The notes under the pieces were generated by a model. It ran no database searches. It had not been told where the DNA came from and was given only the letters and a program-made list of their open reading frames with translations. Shown here one piece after another: positions 1 to 8,102 of a stretch of 44,952 nt of DNA. The position numbers were made by a program, and so were the translations under genes. The DNA comes from Mycobacterium persicum (GTDB lineage: Bacteria; Actinomycetota; Actinomycetes; Mycobacteriales; Mycobacteriaceae): assembly GCF_002086675.1 (NCBI RefSeq), contig NZ_MVIF01000039.1, positions 1 through 44,952 on the forward strand. The letters are read 5' to 3'. How positions within the stretch are numbered: the first letter of the stretch is position 1; every line of letters begins with the position of its first letter.

Positions 1-2
1 AC

Positions 3-73
3 CAGACGCTGGCCACCATCTCGCTGCAGATCTACTGCCGGCTCTTCGACAAGCTCGCCGGCATGACCGGCAC
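3..73 (+). pseudogene. SecA-like fragment, artefactual end
   Basis: The third frame reads TLATISLQIYCRLFDKL followed by AGMTGT. This matches the region of the SecA preprotein-translocase ATPase that normally reads close to TLATITLQNYFRLYDKL-(A/S)GMTGT. The differences N to I, F to C and Y to F each need one base change (a to t, t to g, a to t), as expected from low-quality read ends rather than evolution. The frame then runs into a T tract and adapter-like bases and stops at 102-104. In mycobacteria secA1 is not near the zwf-gnd2-ephC block. I read this as a stray SecA read end attached at a contig edge, not a gene of this locus. Confidence 0.7.
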
Positions 74-112
74 TTTTTTTTTTTATGATTCGGGGACCAC
101 CTAGATCTACAC
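74..112 (+). other. Poly-T and Illumina P5 adapter-like sequence
   Basis: Bases 74-84 are 11 consecutive T. Bases 85-112 align without gaps to the Illumina P5 flow-cell adapter, matching 25 of 28 positions; the mismatches are at 90, 94 and 102. No biological feature explains this. It is best read as sequencing adapter retained at the end of an assembled contig, so everything to its left, and perhaps some way to its right, should not be trusted as genomic. Confidence 0.85.
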
Positions 113-414
113 AACCCCACACCAACACTCGCAGTCATAGCGCGCACCGATTCGAGCGGCGTCGACGCACGACACCCCCGAAGTTTGGGCCCGCGTCACC
201 GACCTGAGAGCGTGAGCAGGCATGCCCGACGGCAGCTGCGGTCAAACCAGTCGGCTGCGCATAGCCACCGGACGCTGGTCATTTCCCCTCTCGATTTCCG
301 ATCGGGTCCGGTGCTATACAGTCGGGCCACTGTGAGGATTCTCGGCACTGCTCAGACTCGACGATGGCCGTGGGCCATCGCGCACTTCCGAACCCGCCTC
401 AAGAATTGGCGCCC
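113..414. other. No convincing gene; origin uncertain
   Basis: This stretch follows the adapter-like bases. Short open frames exist on both strands, but none has a ribosome site, a recognisable domain or mycobacterial character. The right half probably holds the promoter of the membrane-protein gene at 415. The left part (about 113-180) could still be low-quality read sequence. Confidence 0.5.
312..320 (+). promoter_or_regulatory. Possible extended -10 promoter element
   Basis: The bases TGCTATACA fit an extended -10 element (TGn followed by a TATAAT-like hexamer, TATACA). They lie about 95 bases before the ATG at 415 and 44 before the in-frame ATG at 364. No clear -35 element is visible. 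It is the only promoter-like string between the artefact and the first gene. Confidence 0.3.
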
Positions 415-1224
415 ATGAGATTCCCCTACGCCACGATACTTTTCAGCCTGCTCGCCCTCAGCGTCACAACAGAGGTGCTCTGGATAGGTAATATCTCCCG
501 GCCACCTACGACGATCTATCGCATGTGGCATGTGGCTCTGATGCTCTTTGTCATCGCCGTACGCCTGGCTTATCAGCAGCAGCTTTCCCAGCAGGTGGCA
601 CGGTATACGCGCATCCTGATCGCGGGGATGGCAATGTGCGCCGTGGGAGACGTGGTCAATAGCGCCATATCCGGCATCGAACCCATCAGCCAAAAGCTGT
701 CCGTCGCGATCATTCTGTTCGGCGCCGGCTACATCTTGTACGTTTACGTCCTCTACCGTTTTTCCCAGCCCAGGCTCGCGCAACGTGGCGGAATCGGTTA
801 CCCCATGCGCTGGTTCGTCGTGATGATCATTGCGGTGGCCAACACTGTGGGCTGGATCTCGTACGTGCGGGAGCCAGTTGCCGGTCATCAGTTCCTCGAG
901 GTTGGGAGCTTCCTTTTCAACCTCGTCATCTATACCCTGATGATCGGCTTCAGTATTTGGTATTTCTGGGCGAACCGACTCAGCCTGCGAGCGTTGCCCG
1001 TACTGATCGGCGGGCTGCTTCTCCCGCTATCAGACTTGTACCTGTTCAGCACGTGGCTGGCACCGGGGCAGGATCGAAATATTCCGATATTCGACCTGTA
1101 TGCCGCGAACTGGATTTTGTATTTTGGCGGACAGGTGTTGTTCGCATTCTTGCCGGCCTGCGAAAACGATGCGAGGTTAAGCGAATCACCGCAGTCCGCA
1201 AACAGACCCGCGGAGCTGAGGTAA
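415..1224 (+). CDS. Eight-helix membrane protein, possibly YhhN-like
   Basis: This 269-residue protein is almost entirely membrane embedded. I count eight hydrophobic segments, from FPYATILFSLLALSV at the start to NWILYFGGQVLFAFLP near the end, followed by a polar tail. Acidic residues sit inside helices 3 (GMAMCAVGDVVNS) and 7 (GGLLLPLSDLYLF). Eight helices with buried Asp recall the YhhN/TMEM86 family (lysoplasmalogenase-like), but the match is loose and no activity is claimed. The ATG at 415 is preferred because the first helix follows at once; an in-frame ATG at 364 would add a polar leader. Neither has a good ribosome site. In M. tuberculosis the next gene out from the Rv1126c homologue is ppdK, so this gene is a local difference. 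Confidence 0.6.
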   Translation: MRFPYATILFSLLALSVTTEVLWIGNISRPPTTIYRMWHVALMLFVIAVRLAYQQQLSQQVARYTRILIAGMAMCAVGDVVNSAISGIEPISQKLSVAIILFGAGYILYVYVLYRFSQPRLAQRGGIGYPMRWFVVMIIAVANTVGWISYVREPVAGHQFLEVGSFLFNLVIYTLMIGFSIWYFWANRLSLRALPVLIGGLLLPLSDLYLFSTWLAPGQDRNIPIFDLYAANWILYFGGQVLFAFLPACENDARLSESPQSANRPAELR

Positions 1225-1250
1225 CCCTGACAACGACGAAACCCGGTGAC

Positions 1251-1898
1251 ATGCACGACGAAACCGCAAGCCAAGTCAACCCCACAGCATCCGGAATGCA
1301 CGTCAAGGTATTACAGGCCGTCCGCCTGAAGGGCCGGGTGAGTTTAGCCGACCTGGCTACCACGCTGGGTGAAGATCACCGCGTCATCGCCGAAATCGTC
1401 GATCAGCTCACCGCATCGAGTCTGTTGGTCGCCGGCGCCACGTTGCGGATCAGCCCCGAAGGCCGCACCCGGCTCAATGCATTGCTCGCCGAGGAACGCA
1501 AGGAGGTCGACCCGGCGGCAATGGCCGCCGCCTACAACGAGTTTCGTAGCGTCAATGCCGATTTCAAAGTGGTGGTCACGGATTGGCAACTCAAGGGCGG
1601 CCAACCCAATGTTCACGACGACGCCGGTTATGACGCTGCGGTATTGGCCCGTCTCGACGATGTGCACCGGCGCGTACTACCCATCATCGCGGCGGCAGCG
1701 GCACAGCTGCCGCGGCTGCGCGCCTACTCGGCGAAACTCACTGCCGCACTTGACAAGGTCAGGTCCGGCGATATCGGCTGGCTCAGCCGGCCGCTCATCG
1801 ACTCCTATCACACTGTCTGGTTCGAACTGCATGAGGAGCTGATCCTGGCCGTGGGCCTGACTCGCGAAGAAGCGGCCAGATCTGGTGATGCCCAATAG
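1251..1898 (+). CDS. Rv1126c-like conserved hypothetical protein
   Basis: This 215-residue soluble protein corresponds by position and character to M. tuberculosis Rv1126c, which lies beside the pyruvate phosphate dikinase gene there. The N-terminal third (MHVKVLQAVRLKGRVSLADL onward) looks like a small winged helix: LADLATTLGE, then VIAEIVDQLTASSLLV as a recognition-type helix, then LRISPEGR as a wing. The remainder is helical, with the conserved-looking stretch DWQLKGG and many Arg/Leu helices. A DNA-binding or nucleotide-sensing role is possible, but no ligand residues can be assigned. The start could be ATG 1251 or ATG 1296 (closer to the 201-residue Rv1126c). It ends three bases before the convergent acyltransferase-like gene. 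Confidence 0.7.
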   Translation: MHDETASQVNPTASGMHVKVLQAVRLKGRVSLADLATTLGEDHRVIAEIVDQLTASSLLVAGATLRISPEGRTRLNALLAEERKEVDPAAMAAAYNEFRSVNADFKVVVTDWQLKGGQPNVHDDAGYDAAVLARLDDVHRRVLPIIAAAAAQLPRLRAYSAKLTAALDKVRSGDIGWLSRPLIDSYHTVWFELHEELILAVGLTREEAARSGDAQ

Positions 1899-1901
1899 TA
1901 T

Positions 1902-3131
1902 TCATCGCAGCGCCGCGTCGAGCAATTCCACATAGGCATCGATGTCGGGTATCGCCGACGCGGCCGCATGGACACTGATCGCTATCGTGTCGCCGATGCC
2001 GTGCACCCCGTGAGTCAGCCCCATCGCCGGTGACAGTGCCGGATAGCCAGCCGTCAGCACCACCGGCGCGGCACCGAAATGAAGATCGGCGGCTCCGCGG
2101 TGCACACTGGACACCACGGTGTTGCCGGCCACTTGCGCCGGCCGGGCGTCAGCATCGAATTTGCTTACTCCCCAACGTAGTAGCGCTGCCGGAATGGTAG
2201 CGAAGGCCAGGTCGGCCGCCCGCCCGGCGGGATGTTGCATGCGGCGACGGGCATTGGCCAGGTCGGCGGCAATCCGCCCAATCCGCTCGGTGTGACCGAG
2301 CGCCGGATACAGGCCGATGGCGACGTTGCCGAAATGGTTATGCGCTTGCGGCACACCCGGTTTGGCCATCGGCACTTCTGCTGCCAGCGATTCGGCCGAC
2401 CCGCCGAGCAGCCTGTACAGCGCCGTGGACACGGCGGCCAGCACCGCGACAGTCACCGTGGGACCGGGCAATTGCGAGCGCTGCCGCACCAGGGTGCGCA
2501 CCGCTCGCACACCCTCTGGCCGGGCGTTGGTGGGCAGCAGCGGCCGCGAACCGGCACCCGGCGCCAACCGCGCGGCCCTGGTGTCGCGGACCAGGCGGCG
2601 GTGCATGCGGGCCGCTGCGGCGGCCCGCCAGGGCAGGACACCCCGCGGGGGCCCGGTGACCGGCGCCACCGGAGCCGCCCGCCCGAACAGCCAGGCCGCC
2701 ATCGCCGAGGCGCGCGCGCCGTCGCCGAGCGCATGCGCGACTTGGACGACCGCGACGGTGCCCGCGCCGCCGACCCCCGGAATCCCGGTCACCGGGGTGA
2801 ATACGTGGACCCGCCACGGCATCCGGCGAATATCGAGCTGCTCGTCGGCCAGCGCGGCGACCGCCGCCAGACAGCCGTGCCAGCTGCCGTCGGTCGGCCC
2901 GTGGCGGACCACCTGCTCGCGCTCGACACCCGCGGCAACCCACCGCGGATAACTCAGGGCAGACCGGTCGTGGACCCGCATCCGCAGCTCCGGACAGGCG
3001 CGGGCCCGGTCCAGGAGCTGCGCGATGGCCCGCTCGGCAGCCACGGCGTCTCTGTCGAAGGCGTACAACAGGAACTGGTCATTGGGAATCTTGGCCGACA
3101 TCCAGTAGAACTGCGCGTCGACGGCCGCCAT
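1902..3131 (-). CDS. WS/DGAT-like acyltransferase relative (Rv1125-like)
   Basis: This 409-residue protein has the layout of the wax ester synthase/diacylglycerol acyltransferase and condensation-domain superfamily. Near residue 140 it has VAHALGDG, which fits HxxxDG of the HHxxxDG active-site motif; the first His is Ala. A later block, NHFGNVAIGLYP near residue 270, matches the N..N/V...LP region typical of the family. At about 410 residues it is slightly short for a bifunctional WS/DGAT, and with one motif His replaced its acyltransferase activity is uncertain. It corresponds to Rv1125 by position. ATG 3131 (MAAVDAQFYWMS) is the likeliest start; a GTG at 3146 is an alternative. It follows the epoxide hydrolase on the same strand with a gap of 4-19 bases, so the two probably form one transcript. 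Confidence 0.75.
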   Translation of the reverse strand: MAAVDAQFYWMSAKIPNDQFLLYAFDRDAVAAERAIAQLLDRARACPELRMRVHDRSALSYPRWVAAGVEREQVVRHGPTDGSWHGCLAAVAALADEQLDIRRMPWRVHVFTPVTGIPGVGGAGTVAVVQVAHALGDGARASAMAAWLFGRAAPVAPVTGPPRGVLPWRAAAAARMHRRLVRDTRAARLAPGAGSRPLLPTNARPEGVRAVRTLVRQRSQLPGPTVTVAVLAAVSTALYRLLGGSAESLAAEVPMAKPGVPQAHNHFGNVAIGLYPALGHTERIGRIAADLANARRRMQHPAGRAADLAFATIPAALLRWGVSKFDADARPAQVAGNTVVSSVHRGAADLHFGAAPVVLTAGYPALSPAMGLTHGVHGIGDTIAISVHAAASAIPDIDAYVELLDAALR

Positions 3132-3150
3132 CCGGTGTGCCGCCACAGCC

Positions 3151-4056
3151 TCAGCCGGGTGTGCCGACGAACGTCAGGATCAGCTCGGCCACCTTCTCCG
3201 GCTGTTCCAGCTGCAGGAAATGCCCGGCGTGGTCGACGATCGCCACGTCGCTGCCGGCGGGCAGCACCTTCTCCGTCCAATGCGTGAAAGCCGGTGTGGC
3301 ACAACCGTCGTCGCGACCATGCAGATACAGGCTCGGCAACCGTGGCGGCTCGGTCCACCATCGGTTCAACTCGGCGTAGCCGGCCGGCGGCCGGGTGTTG
3401 CGGATGGTGGCCCGGTAAGGGCCCAGCGCCGCGTGCCAGCTCTCCGGTGTGCCGATCGCGGCGTCGACGTGGCGCAGGTCCTCCTCGGCGTAATAACCCG
3501 GCGACCACCGGCGCCACAACAGCGGCGGTAGCCACGCGGCGGACCGCTCGGGCAGCCAGGGCAACTGGAAGTAGACGATGTACCAGCTGCGCAACAGCTG
3601 ATGCGGTAGCTCGCGGGCCAGCCGCCCGCGGTCGGGCACCCGGCCCAGCGGGCGGAATGCCGCCGCGGGCGGCACCGACATGATGACGGCCCGGGCGAAC
3701 GGGCTGTCGGGCATCGCGGCCAGACCGGTGGCGGTGATCGCGCCCCAGTCGTGCCCGATCACCACGTCGTCGTCGGTCCCGCCGGCGGCCGCGCGCACCC
3801 GCAGGGCGTCGTGCATCAGCGCGCCGACGTGATAACAGCCGTCGGCCGGGATCGACGACGGCGCATAGCCCCGCATGAAGGGTGCGACGACCCGCCATCC
3901 CGATTTCGCCAGCCGAGGAGCGACCTTGCGCCAGCCGTACGGGGTGTCGGGAAAGCCATGCAGGCACAGGGCGATCGGGGCGTCGGCCGGACCCCAGGTC
4001 AGGGCCTTGAGATCGGCGTCGGCTCCCGGGACGTCGATCCAGTGGGGTTCAGACAT
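3151..4056 (-). CDS. ephC: Epoxide hydrolase, alpha/beta fold (EphC-like)
   Basis: This 302-residue alpha/beta hydrolase should open epoxides to diols. The oxyanion loop HGFPDTPYGW lies near residue 33. The nucleophile elbow is GHDWGA, so the nucleophile is Asp rather than Ser, the mark of epoxide hydrolases and haloalkane dehalogenases. The acid is in HGRDDG and the catalytic His in DHAGHF near the C-terminus. Tyr residues for ring opening are available in the lid segment (SWYIVYFQLPW). The start at ATG 4056 has AGGAAG 5-6 bases upstream. Position and neighbours (Rv1125-like downstream, bpoB nearby) match ephC (Rv1124). Confidence 0.85.
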   Translation of the reverse strand: MSEPHWIDVPGADADLKALTWGPADAPIALCLHGFPDTPYGWRKVAPRLAKSGWRVVAPFMRGYAPSSIPADGCYHVGALMHDALRVRAAAGGTDDDVVIGHDWGAITATGLAAMPDSPFARAVIMSVPPAAAFRPLGRVPDRGRLARELPHQLLRSWYIVYFQLPWLPERSAAWLPPLLWRRWSPGYYAEEDLRHVDAAIGTPESWHAALGPYRATIRNTRPPAGYAELNRWWTEPPRLPSLYLHGRDDGCATPAFTHWTEKVLPAGSDVAIVDHAGHFLQLEQPEKVAELILTFVGTPG

Positions 4057-4332
4057 GACTGGCTTCCTGGTCGGCGTTGGCGTGGTCGGTCGCGGCGTTG
4101 CCAATCATGCCGGGCGTCGCGCCCGGCAGGGCAGCTTGGTTCCTCATGTTGACTCCTGTCGCCACCTGCGGCCCGCGCATGATCCAACGTAACCGGGATG
4201 CATGGGGGACAAAAAGACCTTCGATCGGGGGACACCGCATTCATCCCCGGAGTGGCCGCTCGGCCGACAGACGTCGCGCCGCCGTCGCGGCACCCTGAAT
4301 TTCAGAGCCGTCAACGGGAGGACCAAGCAACG

Positions 4333-4494
4333 ATGCTGTTGGCCTCGCTATCCCCAGAAGTCAAATCGGGCCGGATGTATACCGGTCCCGGGGCGGAGTC
4401 GATGTTGGTCGCGGCGGGATCCTGGGACATGACCGGTGGCCCGTCCCGGCTGGAGTCCCGCTCGCTGCGGATGCTGCCGGAGATGGTCGGCTGA
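4333..4494 (+). pseudogene. PPE protein N-terminal stub
   Basis: This 53-residue frame begins MLLASLSPEVKSGRMYTGPG, then ESMLVAAGSWD. It matches the start of PPE proteins (consensus about LPPEVNSGRMYxGPGSGPML, then AAAAAWDGLA). The likeness stops after the WD, and the frame ends at a TGA 20 codons later, so about 150 residues of the PPE domain are missing. A strong ribosome site, GGGAGGA at 4316-4322, is still present ten bases upstream. Its stop at 4492-4494 lies one base before the ATG of the TetR gene, so the stub may now serve only as a translated leader for that gene. Confidence 0.7.
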
Positions 4495-4495
4495 C

Positions 4496-5110
4496 ATGCG
4501 GGCGGGTTCAGTGACCAACGCGGACACCGTCCGCCGATGGGCCAAAACGGGCGCCACGCAACGGCGGATCCTGGATGCGGCAACCGAGGTTTTCGCGGCC
4601 AGGGGCTTCACCGCGGCGACGATGGCCGACGTGGTGGCCAGGTCAGGCGCCAGCATCGGCAGCATCTACCACCACTTCGGCGGCAAGAGCGAACTGTTTC
4701 TGTCGATCTTCGAGCAGGTGGCCGACGACGTGGAACGCCGTATCGAGGCGGCGATGCAGCACGCCTCCCGGTCCGGCCCGGACGGCGCCGACCCGCGACA
4801 CGCACTGCAACTTCACGTACGGGCTTACCTGGAGGCGATGTGGGACAACCGATGCCGGGCCAGGGTGCTGTCGTCCGGTGACACGCCCGCCGGGTTCGAG
4901 ACCGTCCGCCGCGACCGGATGTCGGCCGCCTTCCGCCGCTGGCTGGTCGTGCTGCCGCCGGACACGTCGCCGCGTGGCCAACTGCTGAGCCGCCTTCTGA
5001 TGGCGACGATGGCCGAGTCGTCGTTGATGATCGCCGACTGCGAGAAGCCCGGCGACGTCGCGCCGATCATCGATACGGCGATCGAATGGATCGCCCGGCT
5101 CACCGAGTGA
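4496..5110 (+). CDS. TetR-family transcriptional regulator
   Basis: This 204-residue repressor-type regulator has a clear N-terminal helix-turn-helix: TQRRILDAATEVFAARGF, then MADVVARSGASIGSIYHHFG with the typical YHHF recognition end, then KSELF. The C-terminal two thirds are helical and variable and would bind an unknown ligand. The ATG at 4496 lies one base after the stop of the PPE stub, suggesting translational coupling; longer in-frame starts would run into the stub. It converges on the VOC gene with two bases between stops. It has no counterpart that I know of between ephC and bpoB in M. tuberculosis. Confidence 0.9.
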   Translation: MRAGSVTNADTVRRWAKTGATQRRILDAATEVFAARGFTAATMADVVARSGASIGSIYHHFGGKSELFLSIFEQVADDVERRIEAAMQHASRSGPDGADPRHALQLHVRAYLEAMWDNRCRARVLSSGDTPAGFETVRRDRMSAAFRRWLVVLPPDTSPRGQLLSRLLMATMAESSLMIADCEKPGDVAPIIDTAIEWIARLTE

Positions 5111-5112
5111 GC

Positions 5113-5586
5113 TCACACTTGCGCTGCGGCCCTCTCCAATTCGGCGATGACGATCTTGCGCATGCCGAGCATCGCGGTGGTCGCCGCGGTCGTCACGGCA
5201 GGATCGGGGTCGGTGAGCAACTCGTGCAGCCGGGCCGGGACGATCTGCCAGCTCAGCCCGAAGCGGTCTTTGCACCAGCCGCACTGCGATTCCTCGCCGC
5301 CCCGGGTCAGCCGGTCCCAGTAGTAGTCGACCTCGTCCTGGTCCTTGCAGTCGACCATGAAGGACACCGCCTCGGTGAAGCGGAATTCCGGGCCGCCGTT
5401 GATGCCGACGAACCGCACCCCGTCCAGGACGAAGGTGCCCGATACCACCGCGCCCGGTTCACCCGGGCCGGCCTCGGTGTAGCGGTTGAAATTCTCGACG
5501 TGCGAGTTCGGGAACACCGAGGTGTAGAACTGGGCCGCCTCTTCCAGATTGTGGTCGAACCAGAGTGCGGGCGTGATCGATGGCAT
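5113..5586 (-). CDS. VOC-fold protein, PhnB/3-demethylubiquinone methyltransferase-like
   Basis: This 157-residue protein belongs to the PhnB-like group of the vicinal oxygen chelate superfamily. It starts with ITPALWFDHNLEEAAQFYTS and has the group's signature blocks VFPNS, VSGTFVLDGVRFVGINGGP and the end block RFGLSWQIVPARL. Members annotated as 3-demethylubiquinone-9 methyltransferase are mostly of unproven function, so only the fold is claimed. The start ATG 5586 has GGAG about seven bases upstream on the coding strand. A longer in-frame start at 5649 would add an Arg-rich stretch without fold value. Confidence 0.85.
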   Translation of the reverse strand: MPSITPALWFDHNLEEAAQFYTSVFPNSHVENFNRYTEAGPGEPGAVVSGTFVLDGVRFVGINGGPEFRFTEAVSFMVDCKDQDEVDYYWDRLTRGGEESQCGWCKDRFGLSWQIVPARLHELLTDPDPAVTTAATTAMLGMRKIVIAELERAAAQV

Positions 5587-5743
5587 GGCAGTCTCCGTGT
5601 CGTCGGGGCGTCGTCGCTGTGATAGACCCCGGCGACGTCGAAAACTCACCGCACATTGTTCAGAACCACACGCCCAGCGTGACTACGCGCCGCTCGCTGC
5701 TGGTGCTGTGGGCTCCCCCATGGCCCGAATGGCGGCCTTGGCG

Positions 5744-7063
5744 TCAGCGGGTGGCAGAAGCTTCGATGCGGAGCAGCCCGTCGCGGTCGCGGATGTAGGT
5801 GACCAAGGCACCGGCCGACAAAGCGATGCTCAGGCCGAGCGCGCACACCGTGACCGCTCGGATCAGCTCGGCGCCGCCGGCGCCGTCCGAATAGAGCAAG
5901 GACCGACAGCCCAGAAATGCCTGGCGCACCGGTTCGAATTCGGCGAGCCAGGCCACGAACCGCGGCGAGGCCTCCAACGGGATGGTGGCACCAGCCGACG
6001 GAATCCCCAGGAAGATGAACACGAACACGCTGAGCAACGCGCCCCAGGTGCCCAGGGTCGCGATCAGCGAGGTGGACATGGCGCCAACCGTGGCGACAAT
6101 GAAGGCACCGAACAACCACACCGCCAGCAGCTGCGGCGCCGGCATACCCAGCGCGACCGCGATCCAGAGGCAGACCGCCGATGTCGGCACGGCCAGCAGC
6201 GACAGTAGCGTCCACTCCACGAGCAACGCCTGCAGCCGGGAGACCCTGATTCGGTCGGCCAACCGCCGCCATCGCCCATACTTTGCCGGCGCCGAACGCA
6301 GCAACGCCGCGGCGGTCGGGCGCACCACGATCGCGGCCGTAACGCCGCCGATCACCAGCAGCAACGAGTAGTACAGTCCGCTCCCGCCGTCGGCAGGCTC
6401 GGCCCCGGTGGTGTCGATGTCGATCGGGCTGGCCAGCACCATCAGGGCCCCTCCCGGCACCGGTGCGCCGTCGCTGTGCCGTCGTAGTTGCGCGGTGAGC
6501 ATGGTGCCGGCCCTGGCGTTGACGACCGCCAATGCCTTGCGCATCGCCTTCTCGGCGATGACGGCGGCGACGGCGCCGGCCCGCGGACCGGTCGAGATGG
6601 TGATGACCGGCTTGAGCGGTTGTCCCGGCTGCAACGTCGCCTCCGGCAACGCGAACAGTCGCTGGGACAGGTCCCAGGGCAGCAAGACCTGCGCGTAGAC
6701 CTTCCCGGTCTCGAGTTGGTCGCGCGCTTGATCGGCCGGGAGCACCCGGACGTCGAACCGGTTCTTGTCCATATTGGCCGCCAGCCCGTCGGCGATGAGT
6801 CGGCCCGTCACCCCGGTGTCCTGGTTGACGATCGCGATCGGAAAGTGTCGCAGGTTGGCGCCGGGGTTAAGGGTGCCGCCGACATAGAACAGACCCAACC
6901 CGTACATCAGCGCGACGGCGACGATGATCGGTCCCAGCCACACCCGCGGCGTGAACGACGACACGCGGGCGGCCGGTCGGGATGCCTGGCGCCGAGGTGA
7001 AAGCGTAAGAATAAGAACTCCTTTGGTCCGCGCCAGGTCGCCCTGGCCGGCAAGGCCGCTCAA
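5744..7063 (-). CDS. YhgE/Pip-like (ABC-2 type) membrane protein
   Basis: This protein of about 439 residues has one N-terminal membrane helix (WLGPIIVAVALMYGLGLFYV). A large extracellular domain follows, beginning with the family hallmark IAIVNQDTGV and containing a GKVYAQVLLPWDLS segment. About five C-terminal helices follow (YYSLLLVIGGVTAAIVV, through LSIALSAGALVTYI). This is the layout of YhgE/Pip and DUF3533 proteins, related to ABC-2 permeases and linked in other bacteria to export, phage infection or type VII secretion. No ATPase gene lies beside it. The longest start is TTG 7063; a GTG at 6964 directly before the first helix is equally possible. Confidence 0.75.
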   Translation of the reverse strand: MSGLAGQGDLARTKGVLILTLSPRRQASRPAARVSSFTPRVWLGPIIVAVALMYGLGLFYVGGTLNPGANLRHFPIAIVNQDTGVTGRLIADGLAANMDKNRFDVRVLPADQARDQLETGKVYAQVLLPWDLSQRLFALPEATLQPGQPLKPVITISTGPRAGAVAAVIAEKAMRKALAVVNARAGTMLTAQLRRHSDGAPVPGGALMVLASPIDIDTTGAEPADGGSGLYYSLLLVIGGVTAAIVVRPTAAALLRSAPAKYGRWRRLADRIRVSRLQALLVEWTLLSLLAVPTSAVCLWIAVALGMPAPQLLAVWLFGAFIVATVGAMSTSLIATLGTWGALLSVFVFIFLGIPSAGATIPLEASPRFVAWLAEFEPVRQAFLGCRSLLYSDGAGGAELIRAVTVCALGLSIALSAGALVTYIRDRDGLLRIEASATR

Positions 7064-7229
7064 TATTTGTCAACCTAGGATGACATATGCGCCATTGCGG
7101 ACGGGTGGGTGTCAGCCGTGAAGTTGCTGTGAGGCCGGGTGCCGGCGGTCGCCGCGGCGAACCTGACCCATGGCCCACGTCGCCACCCTGGATGAAGGTG
7201 CTTAAACGAACTAGGTAACGTCGGAATGC

Positions 7230-8102
7230 GTGAGCACCGTGAGCAGCCCCCGCACCGTCGAGTTTCCCGGCGCCGGGGGAATCACGCTGGTCGCCGACGA
7301 ATGGAACCGCGGCGCCGAGGCGGCTGACCGGCCGAGCATCTTGATGTTGCACGGCGGCGGCCAAAACCGGTTCTCCTGGAAGAAAACCGGTCAGATCCTT
7401 GCCGACGAGGGGTTTCACGTCGTCGCGCTGGACACCCGTGGACATGGGGACAGCGATCGAGCGCCGGCCGCGGATTACGCCGTCGAGACCCTCACCGAGG
7501 ACGTGTTGCAGGTCATGGATGCGATCGGTCGTCATGTGGTGGTGATCGGGGCCAGCATGGGCGGGCTGACCGGCATCCTGGTCGCCGACGCCGCAGGCCC
7601 CGACCGGGTGACGGGATTGGTGCTGGTCGACGTGGTACCCCGGTACGAGAAAGACGGCAGCGCCCGCATCCGGGATTTCATGCGCACCAACCTTGACGGT
7701 TTCGCTTCGCTCGAGGAAGCCGCCGATGCGGTCGCGGCCTATCTGCCGCACCGCACCAAGCCGCGCAGTCCCGAGGGGTTGAAGAAGAATCTGCGGCAGC
7801 GCGGCGGAAGGTGGTACTGGCACTGGGATCCGGCGATGATGACCGCCCCCCTGGATGACCCGGACCTGCGCACCGAGAACTTCGAGCGGGCCGCGGTGAA
7901 CCTGAAGATCCCCATTCTGTTGATCCGCGGCAAACTCTCCGACGTGGTGAGCCCGGAAGCGGTCCAGGACTTTCTGACCAAAGTGCCGCGCGCGGAGTTC
8001 GTCGAGCTGTCCAACGCCGGACACACCGCCGCGGGCGACGACAACGACGCCTTCAGCGATGTGGTGGTGGACTTCGTCAGACGGACGGTTGCCGCCGGTT
8101 AG
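7230..8102 (+). CDS. bpoB: Alpha/beta hydrolase, BpoB-like
   Basis: This 290-residue alpha/beta hydrolase is annotated in M. tuberculosis (Rv1123c) as a possible non-haem peroxidase, though the fold equally fits an esterase. Visible catalytic parts are the oxyanion loop HGGGQNRFSW, the strand DTRGHGDSD, the nucleophile elbow GASMGG with Ser, the acid in RGKLSDVV and the His in NAGHTAAG. The start is GTG 7230; a second GTG four codons later is possible. Its stop overlaps the convergent gnd2 stop by four bases. The gap to the divergent membrane-protein gene (7064-7229) is the likely promoter region for both. Confidence 0.85.
   Translation: MSTVSSPRTVEFPGAGGITLVADEWNRGAEAADRPSILMLHGGGQNRFSWKKTGQILADEGFHVVALDTRGHGDSDRAPAADYAVETLTEDVLQVMDAIGRHVVVIGASMGGLTGILVADAAGPDRVTGLVLVDVVPRYEKDGSARIRDFMRTNLDGFASLEEAADAVAAYLPHRTKPRSPEGLKKNLRQRGGRWYWHWDPAMMTAPLDDPDLRTENFERAAVNLKIPILLIRGKLSDVVSPEAVQDFLTKVPRAEFVELSNAGHTAAGDDNDAFSDVVVDFVRRTVAAG

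Noticed and set aside
74..84. T tract as a Rho-independent terminator
   Set aside because: There is no hairpin before it, and the bases directly after it match a sequencing adapter.
2232..3287. Long plus-strand open frame opposite the acyltransferase-like gene
   Set aside because: Its translation is Gly/Arg/His/Pro noise typical of antisense frames in GC-rich DNA; the minus strand has clear family motifs.
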